Of a stretch of DNA of 64,000 nt, positions 1 to 11,968 are shown in pieces. Below the pieces are notes generated by a model. The model was not told the DNA's origin, ran no database searches, and worked only from the letters and a program-made list of their open reading frames with translations. The translations under genes and the position numbers were made by a program. The stretch is taken from positions 186,001 to 250,000 of the forward strand of contig CAJNOJ010000084.1 of the NCBI GenBank assembly GCA_905250025.1. The letters run 5' to 3'. Origin of the DNA: Adineta ricciae (taxonomy: Eukaryota > Rotifera > Eurotatoria > Adinetida > Adinetidae). Each line of letters begins with the position of its first letter. Positions within the stretch are counted from its first letter, which is position 1.

Positions 1-2485
1 AGTCTCCAAGACTTGAGAACAGCTAGATGACGTAGAGATGAGCGCAAGTGTATGTCTATCATATGAATGAATTACCTGATTGTACACCTTTATTACGTAC
101 TTCTAGTGCCCATTGACCATACGGCGGTTCGCCCCATAATTGTACAGTTAAGAATGGCCAATTAACAAAACCTTGGTCACTATGGTCATTGGCTCGTTTC
201 TAAAATCAACACCACACTTTTAATCTACTAGGAAAATATGCAATTCTTCGTACTGGTAAGAGTTGTGTTTCGGTTTTTGACGGTGAGTAAAGATAGATTT
301 CTGTCGATCCTCGATCTCCTGTAGTTAAAGTAATGAAAATTTGCACTTGTTCAATATAGTTCACTGTTCGTTTAATATCAACTGTCTCCTGACATTCAGT
401 TAAATTCACACGAAAGACTTCACTTGATCCACTTGGTATGTTTCTTTCAGGTTGATTTATAACCGTTTCACATGTTGACATAGGGGGGACGTTTCTCCAA
501 ATACTTGCATACCATGTCATCAAACCAGCATCCATCAAGCCAAAACCATACTTACTACTAACTAGAAAAGATGAGGTTAAATATTTTGACGGTATGAATC
601 ATCAGATGTTTACCATTGAATCCAGCAGCATTCTGAACAAGAGGAGTATTTGATGGTATAGCATATGGGCGAGAACCTAGTACAGTTATATGCATGATAT
701 CACGCCAAGTTAAATCAGGACTGAAAACGATAAGATAATTGGAGAATATGAAATGAGCAAAACTTGTCAATCATTACTTGGCCTCAAGAACGAGTGCATA
801 GATAGCTGCAGCTAGAGGTGCTGCTGCAGACGTTCCAGTATGATGACTCGTGCAACCATGATGTAAATCAGTTGAAATCTTTTTGTGACGAAGAGGCACG
901 GTATGATATGATGTAGAATACAAATCTTGCAACTTACAATTTCGTGCTCACCAAATTCGCCACTACTATATGCAGTAGTAAGAGTTGCAGAACATTCTTC
1001 GAGAAACCATGGTTTCCTTCCCGCTTCTGTTACAGAACTAACGGCAACCTATGAAAATAAATTCAACTATGTCTTTGTCATTTATGCGAAAATTGAAAGC
1101 TAAAGAGAAAGTGTCCGCCTTTCCAGAGTAGATGTTTGGCTATATCATCATACACCAAGACATACCGTATAGATAGAATTTATATAGCCATCACACGCAC
1201 ATGAATCTCCTGATCGACCACCGTTCCCACTAGCCCAAACAAAGATTGATCCTTTTCCACCTCGTCCCTACATAATTCCGATCATCATAAAAATTCAAAA
1301 TTTCCATTTACTTACATTCAAAGCACCATTTTCGAATGCTTTCGTTGCTAAGATACCTGGGCCATCGACAACCACACCGTTGTCATCGGGTCCCCTAAAA
1401 CAGATTCATCATGTATATCCTCGTTCCAAAGCGATGATTATTTATTTTAGTTTTTACCAACTAGCCGAATAGATCTCCACGTGGTCAGGTCGATGACTGA
1501 TCGAACGTGCTTCAACGCTATCAGTTACCTCTCCATCCAGCATTCGAACACCTCCAACTCGAGCGTGATAGGCGATTCCTACTCCACATATACCATTATC
1601 AGCTTTTGCAGAAACTTCACCAGCACATCGAGTTCCATGCCTAGGGAAAGCAGACGCTTATGTATGACATGTAGTGATGGAACGAAATCATATCTATTTA
1701 CTTATTTTCATCAGTGGGATCATAACGTGGTGAAGGATCACTATCATTGCCATTAATATCGGTACTAGCTTCGTGATCCTATCAATACAAGAGGGTCTTT
1801 TTTCATAGGAAAACGTTTGACAAACGAACATAATTTTCTTGTAGATCAGGATGATCGAATTCCAGACCGTCATCAAGAAAAGTGACCACTCGACCGCGAC
1901 CTGTGTAACCCATCTGCCAAGCTCCAGTGACATTTAAATCTGGCAAGTTTCCATTTTGTGAATGTCTCATCTATTTGAAAACAAATGACTGTCACCTCAG
2001 AACCGAAACATCCGATTTTTCCTCACCAAATACCACATGTTATTCCACTCGGGATCGTGAAATTTATATTCACGCTTATTTCTAACTTTTCCTACTTGGG
2101 TCTCTGCCCATTGAACCTAAACAGGACGAATACGAAACGATCAACGATATTCAATCAAAGTTCTACATGTGGATGATTGCGAAGCAAATCAGCCGGATCA
2201 ATATTTTGTTCTACAGCACGCCGATGTCGTATATGATTAACTGACGATGGATCTTCTTCAATTTCACAATATCCATCGAAAATCTGGACAAAATGTTAAA
2301 CTTTTGAAGGAGCACACAAAAAAGAATCCTACCTGTCGAACATAACGATATCCATGCTCTTGAGCAATATCACTAGCCAGTTGTTTACAGTCACCTTTGA
2401 CTTTAACCACAATTGACTGTAGCGAAAGTGTGCGCGTGATCAGTAAGGAATACAGTACAGTACAAAAAATAATGGATTGAAACAT
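1..2485 (-). CDS. furin/kexin-type proprotein convertase (partial, C-terminus off left edge)
   Basis: Subtilisin-family (S8B) protease that cleaves secretory proproteins after dibasic sites. The ATG at 2485 opens a hydrophobic signal peptide, then a prodomain ending in a probable autocleavage site NKR followed by [10 protein letters not shown] (about 2050-2080). The catalytic domain has all triad motifs: Asp in [14 protein letters not shown], His in [12 protein letters not shown], Ser in [12 protein letters not shown] (about 830). The oxyanion residue is Asn in WASGNGGR, which matches furin/PC5/PACE4 and argues against PC2, which has Asp there. A P domain follows, with an exon at 199-76 reading [18 protein letters not shown]. 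About ten short introns; bases 1-75 are intron. The downstream part (end of P domain, possible Cys-rich or TM region) is outside the window, so the exact paralogue cannot be named. Confidence 0.9.
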
Positions 2486-3711
2486 TTTTTACAAGAAAAA
2501 AAAATAAAAACAACGAGATTCACTTCACAAGTTTATCTCATTTTTCAGGGATAAATTTAATACAAATCTAGAAACAAAAAAATATATTTGGTAAAAAAGA
2601 ACTGAGTGAACTTCTTAATAATCAATCTGATCCTTGAATACTTCAGAAGAAAAATACGTATTACTAAAAAGTCGAGATGCAATCAAGCGAGTATATGATT
2701 GATTTTCAATGTACGAATGAAACGAAGCCTTTATTTGTGCATACAATACACTTCAACATGGATTACAAATTTAAGCTCTTTCTCCTTTCTCACAGGGATA
2801 AATGAAGATCGGAATAATACACGAGAAACAATGAATTCAAACAGCGCTGACACATACACGCATGTCTTCTACAAAATAAAGTTGAGTCAAGTATATGCGT
2901 TCTGCATGGGAAGTTTCATTACTCATATTTCTCAATCAAATATGCCAAGTTTATTACTCAAATATTATTCATCGAGGTGGGAATATTTTCAAAGAAAATT
3001 TCATTGAGAAAATTTTTTCATCATGAGATCAAAATAAATTGAAATAAGAAAAATATTATTTTAAAATAAATATTTTAAATTCAAAAGTGGTGCGACATCT
3101 GCCAGTCAATTTTTTTAAAATATGCATGCAATCAATGGGCATGAATATATTATTTGGTATCGACTGTGCTGCAAAGTGACCGACGAGAGTCAAACTCTCC
3201 TGTAAAACGGCATCATACCTACATGAATATTCCGTGAGATTTTTCGGATAGTTACACGTGAAGAGTAAAAACTAATCCATTGACAAATCCGTGTAGATGA
3301 TGTTATTCTTTTCACGACATCCAAGTGAAACAAAATGAAAAGTGAATGGAATGAATATATATATTCAACGAATTGCCAGATATGTAGTCTGTCGTAATCG
3401 CTTTGATCAGAATCGGTGATAGTGAGAGTGTGCAGTTACTTTAGTACGTTAAGATTTACTTACTGCACCGAAAAGAATCCAAATGCATGTTGCAGGGCAG
3501 TTACAACTCTGGCGAAATGTTTTTAAGTACAAGACCTAACCGACGAACAGTTAACGATTCATCTGTAGATTTTCGATATTACTTATAATGTTCGATAGGA
3601 ATTTTGAAGAAAAACAGAATGAAGATCAGTTAAGTATATGTTTATACAGCAAAGAAAGATCACAAATGAAAGAAAAAAAATTCACACCGGACCGATATGA
3701 GTGGTTTCGAG
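2486..3711. other. intergenic: upstream of convertase, downstream of calpain-7
   Basis: AT-rich spacer between two minus-strand genes. Short plus-strand ORFs (2699-3007, 3588-3782) have no recognisable motif and the second lies across the calpain 3' end, so I do not call them. It should contain the convertase promoter and the calpain 3' UTR. Confidence 0.5.
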
Positions 3712-6650
3712 TTATTCTATCTTTTTCAATGTGCACTGATGTGACGATGCAACATGAAGGAAGAACGGTGATTCACAATTAGGCTCAAATGTAGCGGGTC
3801 GAATTGTATATGTACCGCCAGGTATATTGCCAAGTGTTAGAACACAAAATCCTGATCGATATGAACCTGATTCTGTCTTGTGAAATTCTCCGACAGCATT
3901 GGAAACCTTGGTTTCTGTGCAGATAACTTCGAAGCCCACTTGAAATTGTTTCGGTGCACGCAATTCAATTTTAACTACGTAAACAAAGAAACAAAATTCA
4001 GTCTTATTCCGGAAATACAACTTTCATCGTACTTACCATGATTATTCACATCACGATTGTTTAATTCAAGTCGATAAAGTGGATTATTTTTAAATGTCGA
4101 TGGATTGTTTTGACAACCACCAGCAGTTTTCCCTTTCCATTCGCCGGTTATTTCTTGTTGATAACGTGGATTATAATAATCCGGCATCGCAGTTAAACTA
4201 AATTCACATGTAGAATAAACACGTAACGAATAAAAAATATCCACATTCTTTTCATATTGTGATACCTAAAGCAAACATTCGAACAGTCTATCAAATGAAA
4301 CTGATCAAGATATTAGCTTTACCACAAGTGTATACAGTGATTGTCCTTGTAAGTCTGCGTCATCCGTAACAAGTTTGACTAAATAATGTGCTGAATTTGT
4401 TTTCACACCATCTTGGATGGGTTTGATTTCATTTGGATAATAGACTCTGTTGCCACCATTTTTATATACAAATAGAGTTATGAAAATACGATTCACAGCG
4501 AAGTCTTGTCGTTCAGTGATATGTCGAGTTAAGAGAATCTATTTAATCAGAGTAGAATTAGAATCAAAGATGTAAAGTATCTCGATAGAACAAACCCAAA
4601 TTGATGCTCGTGTTTTAGGCTTAACTCGCAGAACGTATTGTGGATTATCACCGAGGTTGTAAAGATCTTTGACTGGTCCCTGTCTAGCCGGCCACGAGTT
4701 ATGTATACAGGACGTGTAGGAAAATAACGACGGCGACCAATTCAAATAAAAATTTTCAAAGTGATGACACAAACTATTGTAATCAATCCAAAAGACTCCA
4801 TTATCAACATCAACTTGCAATTTAGGATCATAGTTCAGTGCTTTGATCAATTCGGGTGTCCAATTACGTGTATCGAAATCACTAAAGTTACCCTTCCATT
4901 CCAAATGTGACCAGGGATTTTTTAACATCACTAATTTATGTTCATTTATTTTACGCATATCGAGTAGAGCATAAGCATGGCTGGAAACAAGACCGCTACG
5001 TTCCTCTTCTTCCTTAGAAATATTCGGTGTTGCTAGAAAATCGAAGCAATAACGAATGGAATCTAAAAAAATTAGTAATCGAACTTACCCACTGTAATCA
5101 GTACTTGTCCGGCATGAAAACGTTCGAACATGCGATCGAATTCTTTATCTTTATCGAACGCCGCTTCAGCATGGTGAATAGAAACAAGCTCAGGTATCCA
5201 ACCTAAGCGAGATAAATATGAGTAATGCCGATAAGAGAAAACGGATGATTTATACGAAGTGGCGTACCAGTCAATGCGTGTAGGTCAACAGTTGAATTTG
5301 AACCGGGAAAATCATATCCACCCATGACTTTCATATACGCTTTTTCTAGTAAACTGACCCAGATTTCATTTTTATTAGTAGTTGACGAACAGAGTAGACC
5401 TAGAACATTTCTTTTGTATTCCTTTCCGTCGATGCATCTCATGCAACCTACGATCCGAACGATCAACTGGTAGTGTGTCATCGATAATCACTTTTCTCCA
5501 AACACCATTCAAATGGAATCGCACCATGTACTTTCCACATGGATTATAAATCGGTTCACCTAATTAATAAACGAAACGGCTTTATCGACAGATTCAAATG
5601 ATATTTTTCTCTATAAACCTTGCTTATTTTGTGGATAGATAATTGAAGTTATCAGACGCTTGTTGAACTTTTTTTCATATTGTACACTAACAGCAAGACT
5701 GGCAACGAATGAGCAATCAGAGATAAGATCTTGCTTGATGGAAAAATATGACAATGCCATGATCATTTTCGGCTCTGACATGATTTCATCAGGTCGTGCC
5801 CATCGTGAAAAGTGTGTTTGTTGCTTTGGTGCTAGTTTCAATGGTCCATGTGGATCATTAAACGGTGTTTGATATGCAAAACGTTCACGTAAATCAATAT
5901 TAAAGAAAGGAACATAATCACGTCCGTTTATTTTCGATCCACGTCGTAAAACATCGAGCTCATGCGAAGATAATTTGGCTCTGTTATCAATAATATTTAC
6001 ATTTTGTTGATCGATATCAAGCGGTTGCTGTTGCTCGTTTTGGATAACCTCTTCGCGTGGTGGTGATGGCAAACGCACGTGCGTTGAAGTATTTAGCTCC
6101 GTACGTTTTAATTCTTCAGCACGTTCCAAAGCTAAATTAGAAATTTGTTGATTGTGTGCTCGGAATCGGATGTTGACCTACCTTGATAAGCTATTTTTTC
6201 TAATTGATCTTTGATTTTTGCATTGTCATTAGTTTTCTTCTCACTCAGACAGAGTTTGATGGCTTCTTCATATAATTTGAAAGCAGCTTCATAATGCTTC
6301 CGTTCATCCTCATCAAGTGCTTGTGTCAGTAAGTATCGAGCACGTTCAACACCTTTCTCCGACGTATTTTTCAAATGAACACTCGGCGTTGGTTTTGATT
6401 TTAAACTAGCTTTGATTTCTTCAGCACGCTTGACGTATCCATGTATTAGACGGACAATTTCATTTAAATCAATTGACGATGATTTTGATTGTTGCCGGTT
6501 GGACATTAATTGTTCACGAACACTAATTAATGCTTGTGCAGCTTCAATATAGAAGAAAACGGCGTCTTCACTTTTGCCCTTCGAATCGAGATCAACAGCT
6601 TTCGATGCATGTTGACGGGCATCACTTTCTAACTTCGCTATGTCAACCAT
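3712..6650 (-). CDS. CAPN7: calpain-7 (MIT-domain cysteine protease)
   Basis: Atypical calpain linked to the ESCRT-III system. The N-terminal 170 residues hold two MIT-type helical repeats ([19 protein letters not shown] and [20 protein letters not shown]), which bind ESCRT-III tails in this family. The catalytic domain follows: Cys in [13 protein letters not shown], then [33 protein letters not shown], His in [12 protein letters not shown], Asn in [14 protein letters not shown]. All three catalytic residues are present. Two C2-like/C2L domains close the protein, with [39 protein letters not shown] and [12 protein letters not shown], all typical of CAPN7. There are about ten exons with short introns. 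ATG at 6650 is the first in frame and the protein begins [21 protein letters not shown]2 lies 361 bp upstream on the same strand. Confidence 0.93.
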
Positions 6651-7011
6651 GAATTTACTTATGTCAAGTCGAGGAAGTCATTGAAATAACAAAACAAGAC
6701 TTTTATATCAATGACGCCTTGCTTTGCTTTGCTTTCCTCATTCAGTTTACCATTGGAGTTTTGCCATCTTTTTTATGATTATATACCATTGGTGACACGA
6801 AAGTCGACGGCTGATAGGGACATCTAGTCTGGTGAAATTTGTAATAGAGTTGCATTTTAGAGTAGATTACGACTTGCAGAGAGTTTCATTCATAATTTAC
6901 TGACACAAAATAGTTCTATTCTAAAGAAGTACTGTTTTTTCGTCATCAAATTAGGATACATGCTTTTGTGCAAAATTAATTTCTACTATACAATACACGA
7001 ATAACTAGAAG
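6651..7011. other. spacer between COQ2 and calpain-7
   Basis: 361 bp, both neighbours minus strand. No ORF or RNA gene seen. It holds the COQ2 3' UTR and calpain 5' region. Confidence 0.5.
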
Positions 7012-8066
7012 TCATTTAAAAAGATTTCCAACGAAAATACAAGCAAGAACCATGAGGCCCGTCGTACGATTTGATACAAATGTCTTCCAGCAGGATTGAT
7101 TATCCTGTAGATTAACATTTTCAATTTGCCGCCAGAGATGACAGCCGACACCAACTAAACCGAGGTAATACGGCCAGGTTTGATCAACACAGAAGCCAAC
7201 TGTGATCAGATGAGTCAACATACCCACGGAGAAAGCACGCAGCCATAGTTTGGAATCTTTTTCGAAGAGGAGCGCAGTTGATTTAACACCAATAAGTAAA
7301 TCGTCTTGTTTATCTTGATGGGCATAGATCGTATCGTAATGAAGTGTCCAACAGATACTTGCAAAATATAGAGGAAAAATAACTGCTGGATATATCTGAC
7401 CAGTTGCCGCAGTAAAACCCATCAAGGTACCCCTAAAAATATTCTTCTTGAAAGTGAGTATCACCTATCGAACTATTCTACTCACCAGTTTAGTGTTACT
7501 CCGAGAAAGAATTGTGGCCAGTATGTGTACCGTTTCATCAACGGGTAAATAAATACAGGTATTAATGATAACACTCCAATACCAATTGTTGGCAGGTTCA
7601 ATTGAATCAAAACTAGGAAGCCCAGCGATAGTTGGGCGATAAGCCAAATGACTCCCTGTCGAGTTGAAAGTTGTCCACTCGCCAATGGCCTTGCTTTCGT
7701 TCGTTCTACCCGACGATCATACTCTCTATCCCACAGATCATTTATTGTACAACCGGCTCCTCGCATCAGTATCGTTCCGATACCAAACAATCCTAACAGA
7801 GAGAGCGTATTCAAGGAGGTTTCGGCCAAAGCGATACTCCATGCTCCAGGTAAAAATATCACCCACGAACCAGTTGGTTTATCCAGTCGACTTAAACGAA
7901 CGTATGGATGAAGAGCTTTTGGTAGACGATCGAATACAGATCGAGGAGGAGAAGATTTCGCATTTCTTTTCGTTGAAGATAGGTGGCATACTGATATGTT
8001 TGAAAGACGAAAGGTTGTTGAGCGTGAAAACAAGGAACATACGTTATACCGTAACAGTGGAATCAT
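7012..8066 (-). CDS. COQ2: 4-hydroxybenzoate polyprenyltransferase, mitochondrial
   Basis: UbiA-family membrane enzyme that attaches the polyprenyl tail to 4-hydroxybenzoate in ubiquinone synthesis, in the inner mitochondrial membrane. Two exons (8066-7486 and 7432-7012) give about 333 residues. The N-terminus is rich in Arg/Ser and lacks acidic residues, like a mitochondrial presequence. Both Mg-diphosphate-binding Asp motifs are present: GCTINDLWDREYDRRVERTK, and DTIYAHQDKQDDLLIGVKST in exon 2. The family signature RLDKPTGSWVIFLPGAWSI is near the start, and several hydrophobic helices follow. The intron falls inside the codon for Trp in FLGVTLNW/GTLMGFTAATG. A splice-acceptor-like sequence lies 9 nt before the ATG. 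Long plus-strand ORFs over this region are shadows. Confidence 0.95.
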
Positions 8067-8308
8067 TAAAATAATCTACAACCAACGAACATGGAGTTTA
8101 TGTTCTAACTGATCAACTTCATCTTTTTGATTCGATACCGATTGTACCTTATCAAGACTTTAATTCAATCTATAATTAAAAAGAAGTGGTTTTTAATAGA
8201 GAATCATATCATTTGTTTTTGAAAGACAAGGCATGGTATATGTCTAGTTGTACTAGCATGAATAAATATGTATATATCATAAAAAGTCAGCAAAATATCA
8301 CTGGTTGA

Positions 8309-9039
8309 TCACTCTCGTTTCTTTGCTGTTTGAATAAAGCGATCGTGAACGACGCAACTTAGCGCAGAAAGAGCAACAAAGAAGTATCCAAAACTTCGAC
8401 GAAACAGATTCTTATACATCCAACCAATGCCAGGTATGCCATCGATCATATCGGCGAATGACCTACAAGACAAATAGATACAGTTTCCAGAGAAAATAAG
8501 CCTACGTACCACATCTCTTCGTGTCGAAATATTTCAAATTTGGGATCATCGATATTGTCCGTATTCAGCAGACGAAATTCGTAGACAAAAATCGAACGTA
8601 ATGGATATGTGTAAATCCATGAAAATTGTTGTAAATTCATGATTCCATCAACGATGCAGCGACCTGTCGTTCCATCGTCATTTAGCTTGACATTCAATTG
8701 GAATGTATCAAATGTGAAGTGAAACATATTATGAAAACCTATTTGGTGCTGATCACAATCACGACGAGAGCAAATTCATGTCTTACCTTTCATTCCGATT
8801 CGATACAATTTTTTATCACCGCCTTCTTGCCAAGGATCTTTGAAAATCACATCATCAGCTATGTATGGTAAGACTTGTCGATCAAGTAGAGCACCGGGTA
8901 CATTGGTTGTGTACAACAATTGAGTTATTGTATGAAATTGACGTTCTAATTGATTGACAAGTTTGGCCTGATTAGCAGAACTTTTTGGGCGAAATGTGAA
9001 GTTTTCCGACATGTTGGAAATGAGAGAAAAAAAATTCAC
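8309..9039 (-). CDS. conserved SnoaL/NTF2-like protein of unknown function
   Basis: Three exons (9039-8787, 8738-8510, 8462-8309) give about 211 residues. The ATG at 9039 or the second Met (NMSENFTFR) could start it. Visible features: an N-terminal helix (AKLVNQLERQFHTITQLL), the segment YIADDVIFKDPWQEGGDKKL, then beta-rich stretches FHNMFHFTFDTFQLNVKLN, GTTGRCIVDGIMNLQQFSW and SIFVYEFRLL, then a hydrophobic C-terminus (FGYFFVALSALSCVVHD). The order helix, conserved FKDP segment and curved sheet resembles SnoaL/NTF2-fold (DUF2358-type) proteins. I do not know a function. Its stop is 242 bp upstream of the COQ2 start on the same strand. Confidence 0.75.
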
Positions 9040-11113
9040 GAGAAAGATCAGATGTTTGACTGTGGATGGACTGAGTCTGTAATTCGTTCGTAAATGGCAC
9101 TTAAACGGGCAAATCGTAAACCATATGAAACATTTCGACTATGCACGACATCTGCTCGATTGAGGAATGTACGCGAAAGACGAAGAGAAGTCTTTGAACT
9201 GTCCAACGAAAATCAATTTCTCTGAGGAATTTGGCTCATTAATTAACTGTCAACTTCTCACAGATGATCCCATCGAAGATATGTTAATTTGAGTCGTTTC
9301 TTTTTCCTAGGATGCTCTTCGAGTTTAGACATGATAGTCTTATTTTATTCCTATTTAATTAAAAATCACTCCCCAGTGTCTTTTCTTAAGCATCGAGGAA
9401 TAGTTTGAACTAATTGTTATTCGTAGGATAGCTCTTTTTCACGTTGATTCAATAAACAAAGAACAATGCACTCGATGATTTTTATATGAAAATAACTGTT
9501 GAGACATTTATAGATCGCCTGATTAGAATATACGAACTATATTTATCCAAATATTATTTTTCTGTAAACTAAATTACAATAAATTATCACGCATCAATGA
9601 ATAAGACGCATTAGGATATATTCAATGTTGCTGAAGCGTATACTCAACTATATATACATTGTAGTTCCATTCCTTGGTGAGTGCTTTTAATAAACATGAG
9701 AACTGTTATAAAATTTTACGATGTTTTATTGAATATTGACATGAATTTTATGATCAATGTGGTATGTACAATCGTTTGGTACATATAATCGAGTTAGCCG
9801 AGTCAACTTCTGATATTTCATATCCATGTCACGTTCCTTCATTATCGGTCTGCTAGTACGCATAATTGATGAATCAACGACCTAATATGTTTTCTCAAGG
9901 ACAACGAGAAGGTTCTCATCATCGTTATCGGATAATTTCTCTATCAATTAATGAACAACTCTATGTCTCATTGTCATTAAATAGGCTTTTCTTTTCCTCT
10001 CTATGCCATTTAATGATGTGCATAGAACGTCAATGACATATACATCATGCATGTTTATGTTATCCTGATGAAGCGGCAGAAAAGTCGGAGAACAAACGAC
10101 GTCGCAGCGTAAAAAGTTTAGACATCGTGTTTTAAGCGAAAGTTCTCGAAAAAAAAGCGAAAGAAGAAAGAAACCCTTGAGATTCTCAAGTATTGTAAAA
10201 CAAACTGCACCTTATGTATGATGTTGTTTGTCTTTCATCACCTTTTCTTCCCGTATATAGATTTCAATACTGATGACATGTTGCAATCGAGTGTATCCAT
10301 GTACACCTGAAGCAAAAATATTATTCTACCAATCAACAAACTTTCTTACAAGTATGTATGCCGTACACAAGAAGGAAAGCAATTGAGATTAAAAAGAATT
10401 GTAAAACGTATGAAACAAGAAAAATTGTTCGAAGGCAAGAAAAAACGAATTCTACTCTTTGTTTGCCTTTCCACCAGACTTGAGTGAGAAACATCTCATC
10501 TGCGGTGCGGCCTATTGATACAATATCCACTATTCTTATCTAGCATATTCAAATATTGCCCGAAGGTTAAATATAAAAACTAACAAATTTGATCATTATC
10601 ATATGTATACTTATTCAATAGAATGTCTATGTATATAGTCGCCATCGGCTTTCAACACGTATTTGTTCGTTTTATTATTATTATAAGTGCCCTCGCGCAT
10701 CAGTCACTGTTCTTGGGAAAGCAGCTGATATCATTATCATTCTTAACATACCCACACACACTAACATCGATAGATTCATTCAGAACGCGTACGATCAGAA
10801 GTTTTTCTTTTGGTATGCGTACTAATTGAAAAATGCTGTGCGAATTATCATGTACATGTATAATGTTTCGATAAGACGCGCATGATTGCCGAACAATCGT
10901 AGTAAACGAGCACTGTATGTAGTTGTAGAGTGTGAATGAAATAGTTCTGTAGAGAGAAACAATACGAAGAAAAAGAAGATAGAAATAGAGAACATATATG
11001 TATGTATATATATATATATAAATATTTATGTATATAAAACACGAGAGCAAACGAACGGACGGTAAATGTAAAATAAGAAAAAACGTAGTAAGAAGCATCG
11101 ACGACGAAATTTC
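9040..11113. other. intergenic region, no supported gene
   Basis: About 2 kb between the SnoaL-like gene and the 3' end of the TIS11 gene. A 65-codon minus ORF at 10333-10530 and a 44-codon plus ORF at 9094 have no family signature. 10848-11100 is low-complexity with an (AT)n run near 11008 and is probably the TIS11 3' UTR. Confidence 0.4.
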
Positions 11114-11968
11114 TTAAATATATTGTGGAACTAAACTGCTATTCGATGATGAAGACGATGAACATGTACAACGTGTAAATGTATCTGGTATAGTAGAGAA
11201 AATAGATGGATAAATCTGTAGTTGATCTTGCCCGTGAAAAACATCACTAGTATCGTAAGAATATAAAGCTTGATTGAGTTCTTCGAACGTAAAAGGAAAC
11301 TGTGATGGTGAATGAGATTGATCTGAATAAGTTGTAAAATCACTGTTCATACGATTTCTACAAGAAACAACAGAGTAAATCAAACATTTATAGAACAGAA
11401 AAACAAGATCAAATACCTAGGTATTGATTTTTGTGGCGTTTGAGGTGTTCGTCCGTCGGAATGTCGTCTTATAGTTGATGAATGATCAGTTGTATTTATT
11501 GCTGCGCGCGCTTCGTGAATATCATGAATGAAATGACATCGAGGTCCGTATGGACAATAGCCCGCTAAAAAAAATAATTGAAGTAAATTATCAAAGATTA
11601 CTGACAGAATAGTTACTCGTATGAAATGTACGACAATATTCAGTTTTATACTTCGGATGACGCATTAAAATTCTTAATTCTTTGATTCCATGTGAAAATT
11701 GACATTTATCACCATATTTGCATTTACCCGTTTCTGTGAATGGTCGACATAGCTCTGTTTTGTAACGTGTAACACATACATGCGATTGTGACATGGACGT
11801 TTTAGCAGTTGGTGTTGATGGAATTCTCATTGGTTGTTGCTGCTGCTGCTGTTGTTGTTGTTGTTGATGTTGTACGATATCAGTTGATGGTAAGCGTGGA
11901 GATGACAGAGAAGATGTTGACGATCCTGATGATGAATAGCAAGACGAATGCGATTCTTTACTTGGCAT
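11114..11968 (-). CDS. TIS11/tristetraprolin-family CCCH zinc-finger RNA-binding protein
   Basis: Binds AU-rich elements in mRNA 3' UTRs and promotes deadenylation in this family. Three exons (11968-11617, 11564-11417, 11357-11114) give 247 residues. A Ser-rich N-terminus and an 11-Gln tract (CAA/CAG mix near 11842-11870) lead to the tandem zinc fingers. Finger 1 is [20 protein letters not shown] with CQFSH; finger 2 is [20 protein letters not shown] with CHFIH. Both are C-x8-C-x5-C-x3-H, each preceded by the family lead-in YKTE(L/Y)C, and the first intron lies inside finger 2. The tail is Ser-rich with no clear NOT1-binding motif. Upstream sequence to about 12350 may be 5' UTR. Which of the vertebrate paralogues is closest cannot be told. 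Confidence 0.93.

Noticed and set aside
7648-8074. Two overlapping plus-strand ORFs of 87 and 136 codons
   Set aside because: Antisense to COQ2, whose motifs are unambiguous.
9094-9225. 44-codon plus-strand ORF (MALKRANRKPYETFRL)
   Set aside because: Too short, no family match, lies in the probable promoter of the SnoaL-like gene.
10333-10530. 65-codon minus ORF with a hydrophobic end
   Set aside because: No motif; probably TIS11 downstream sequence.
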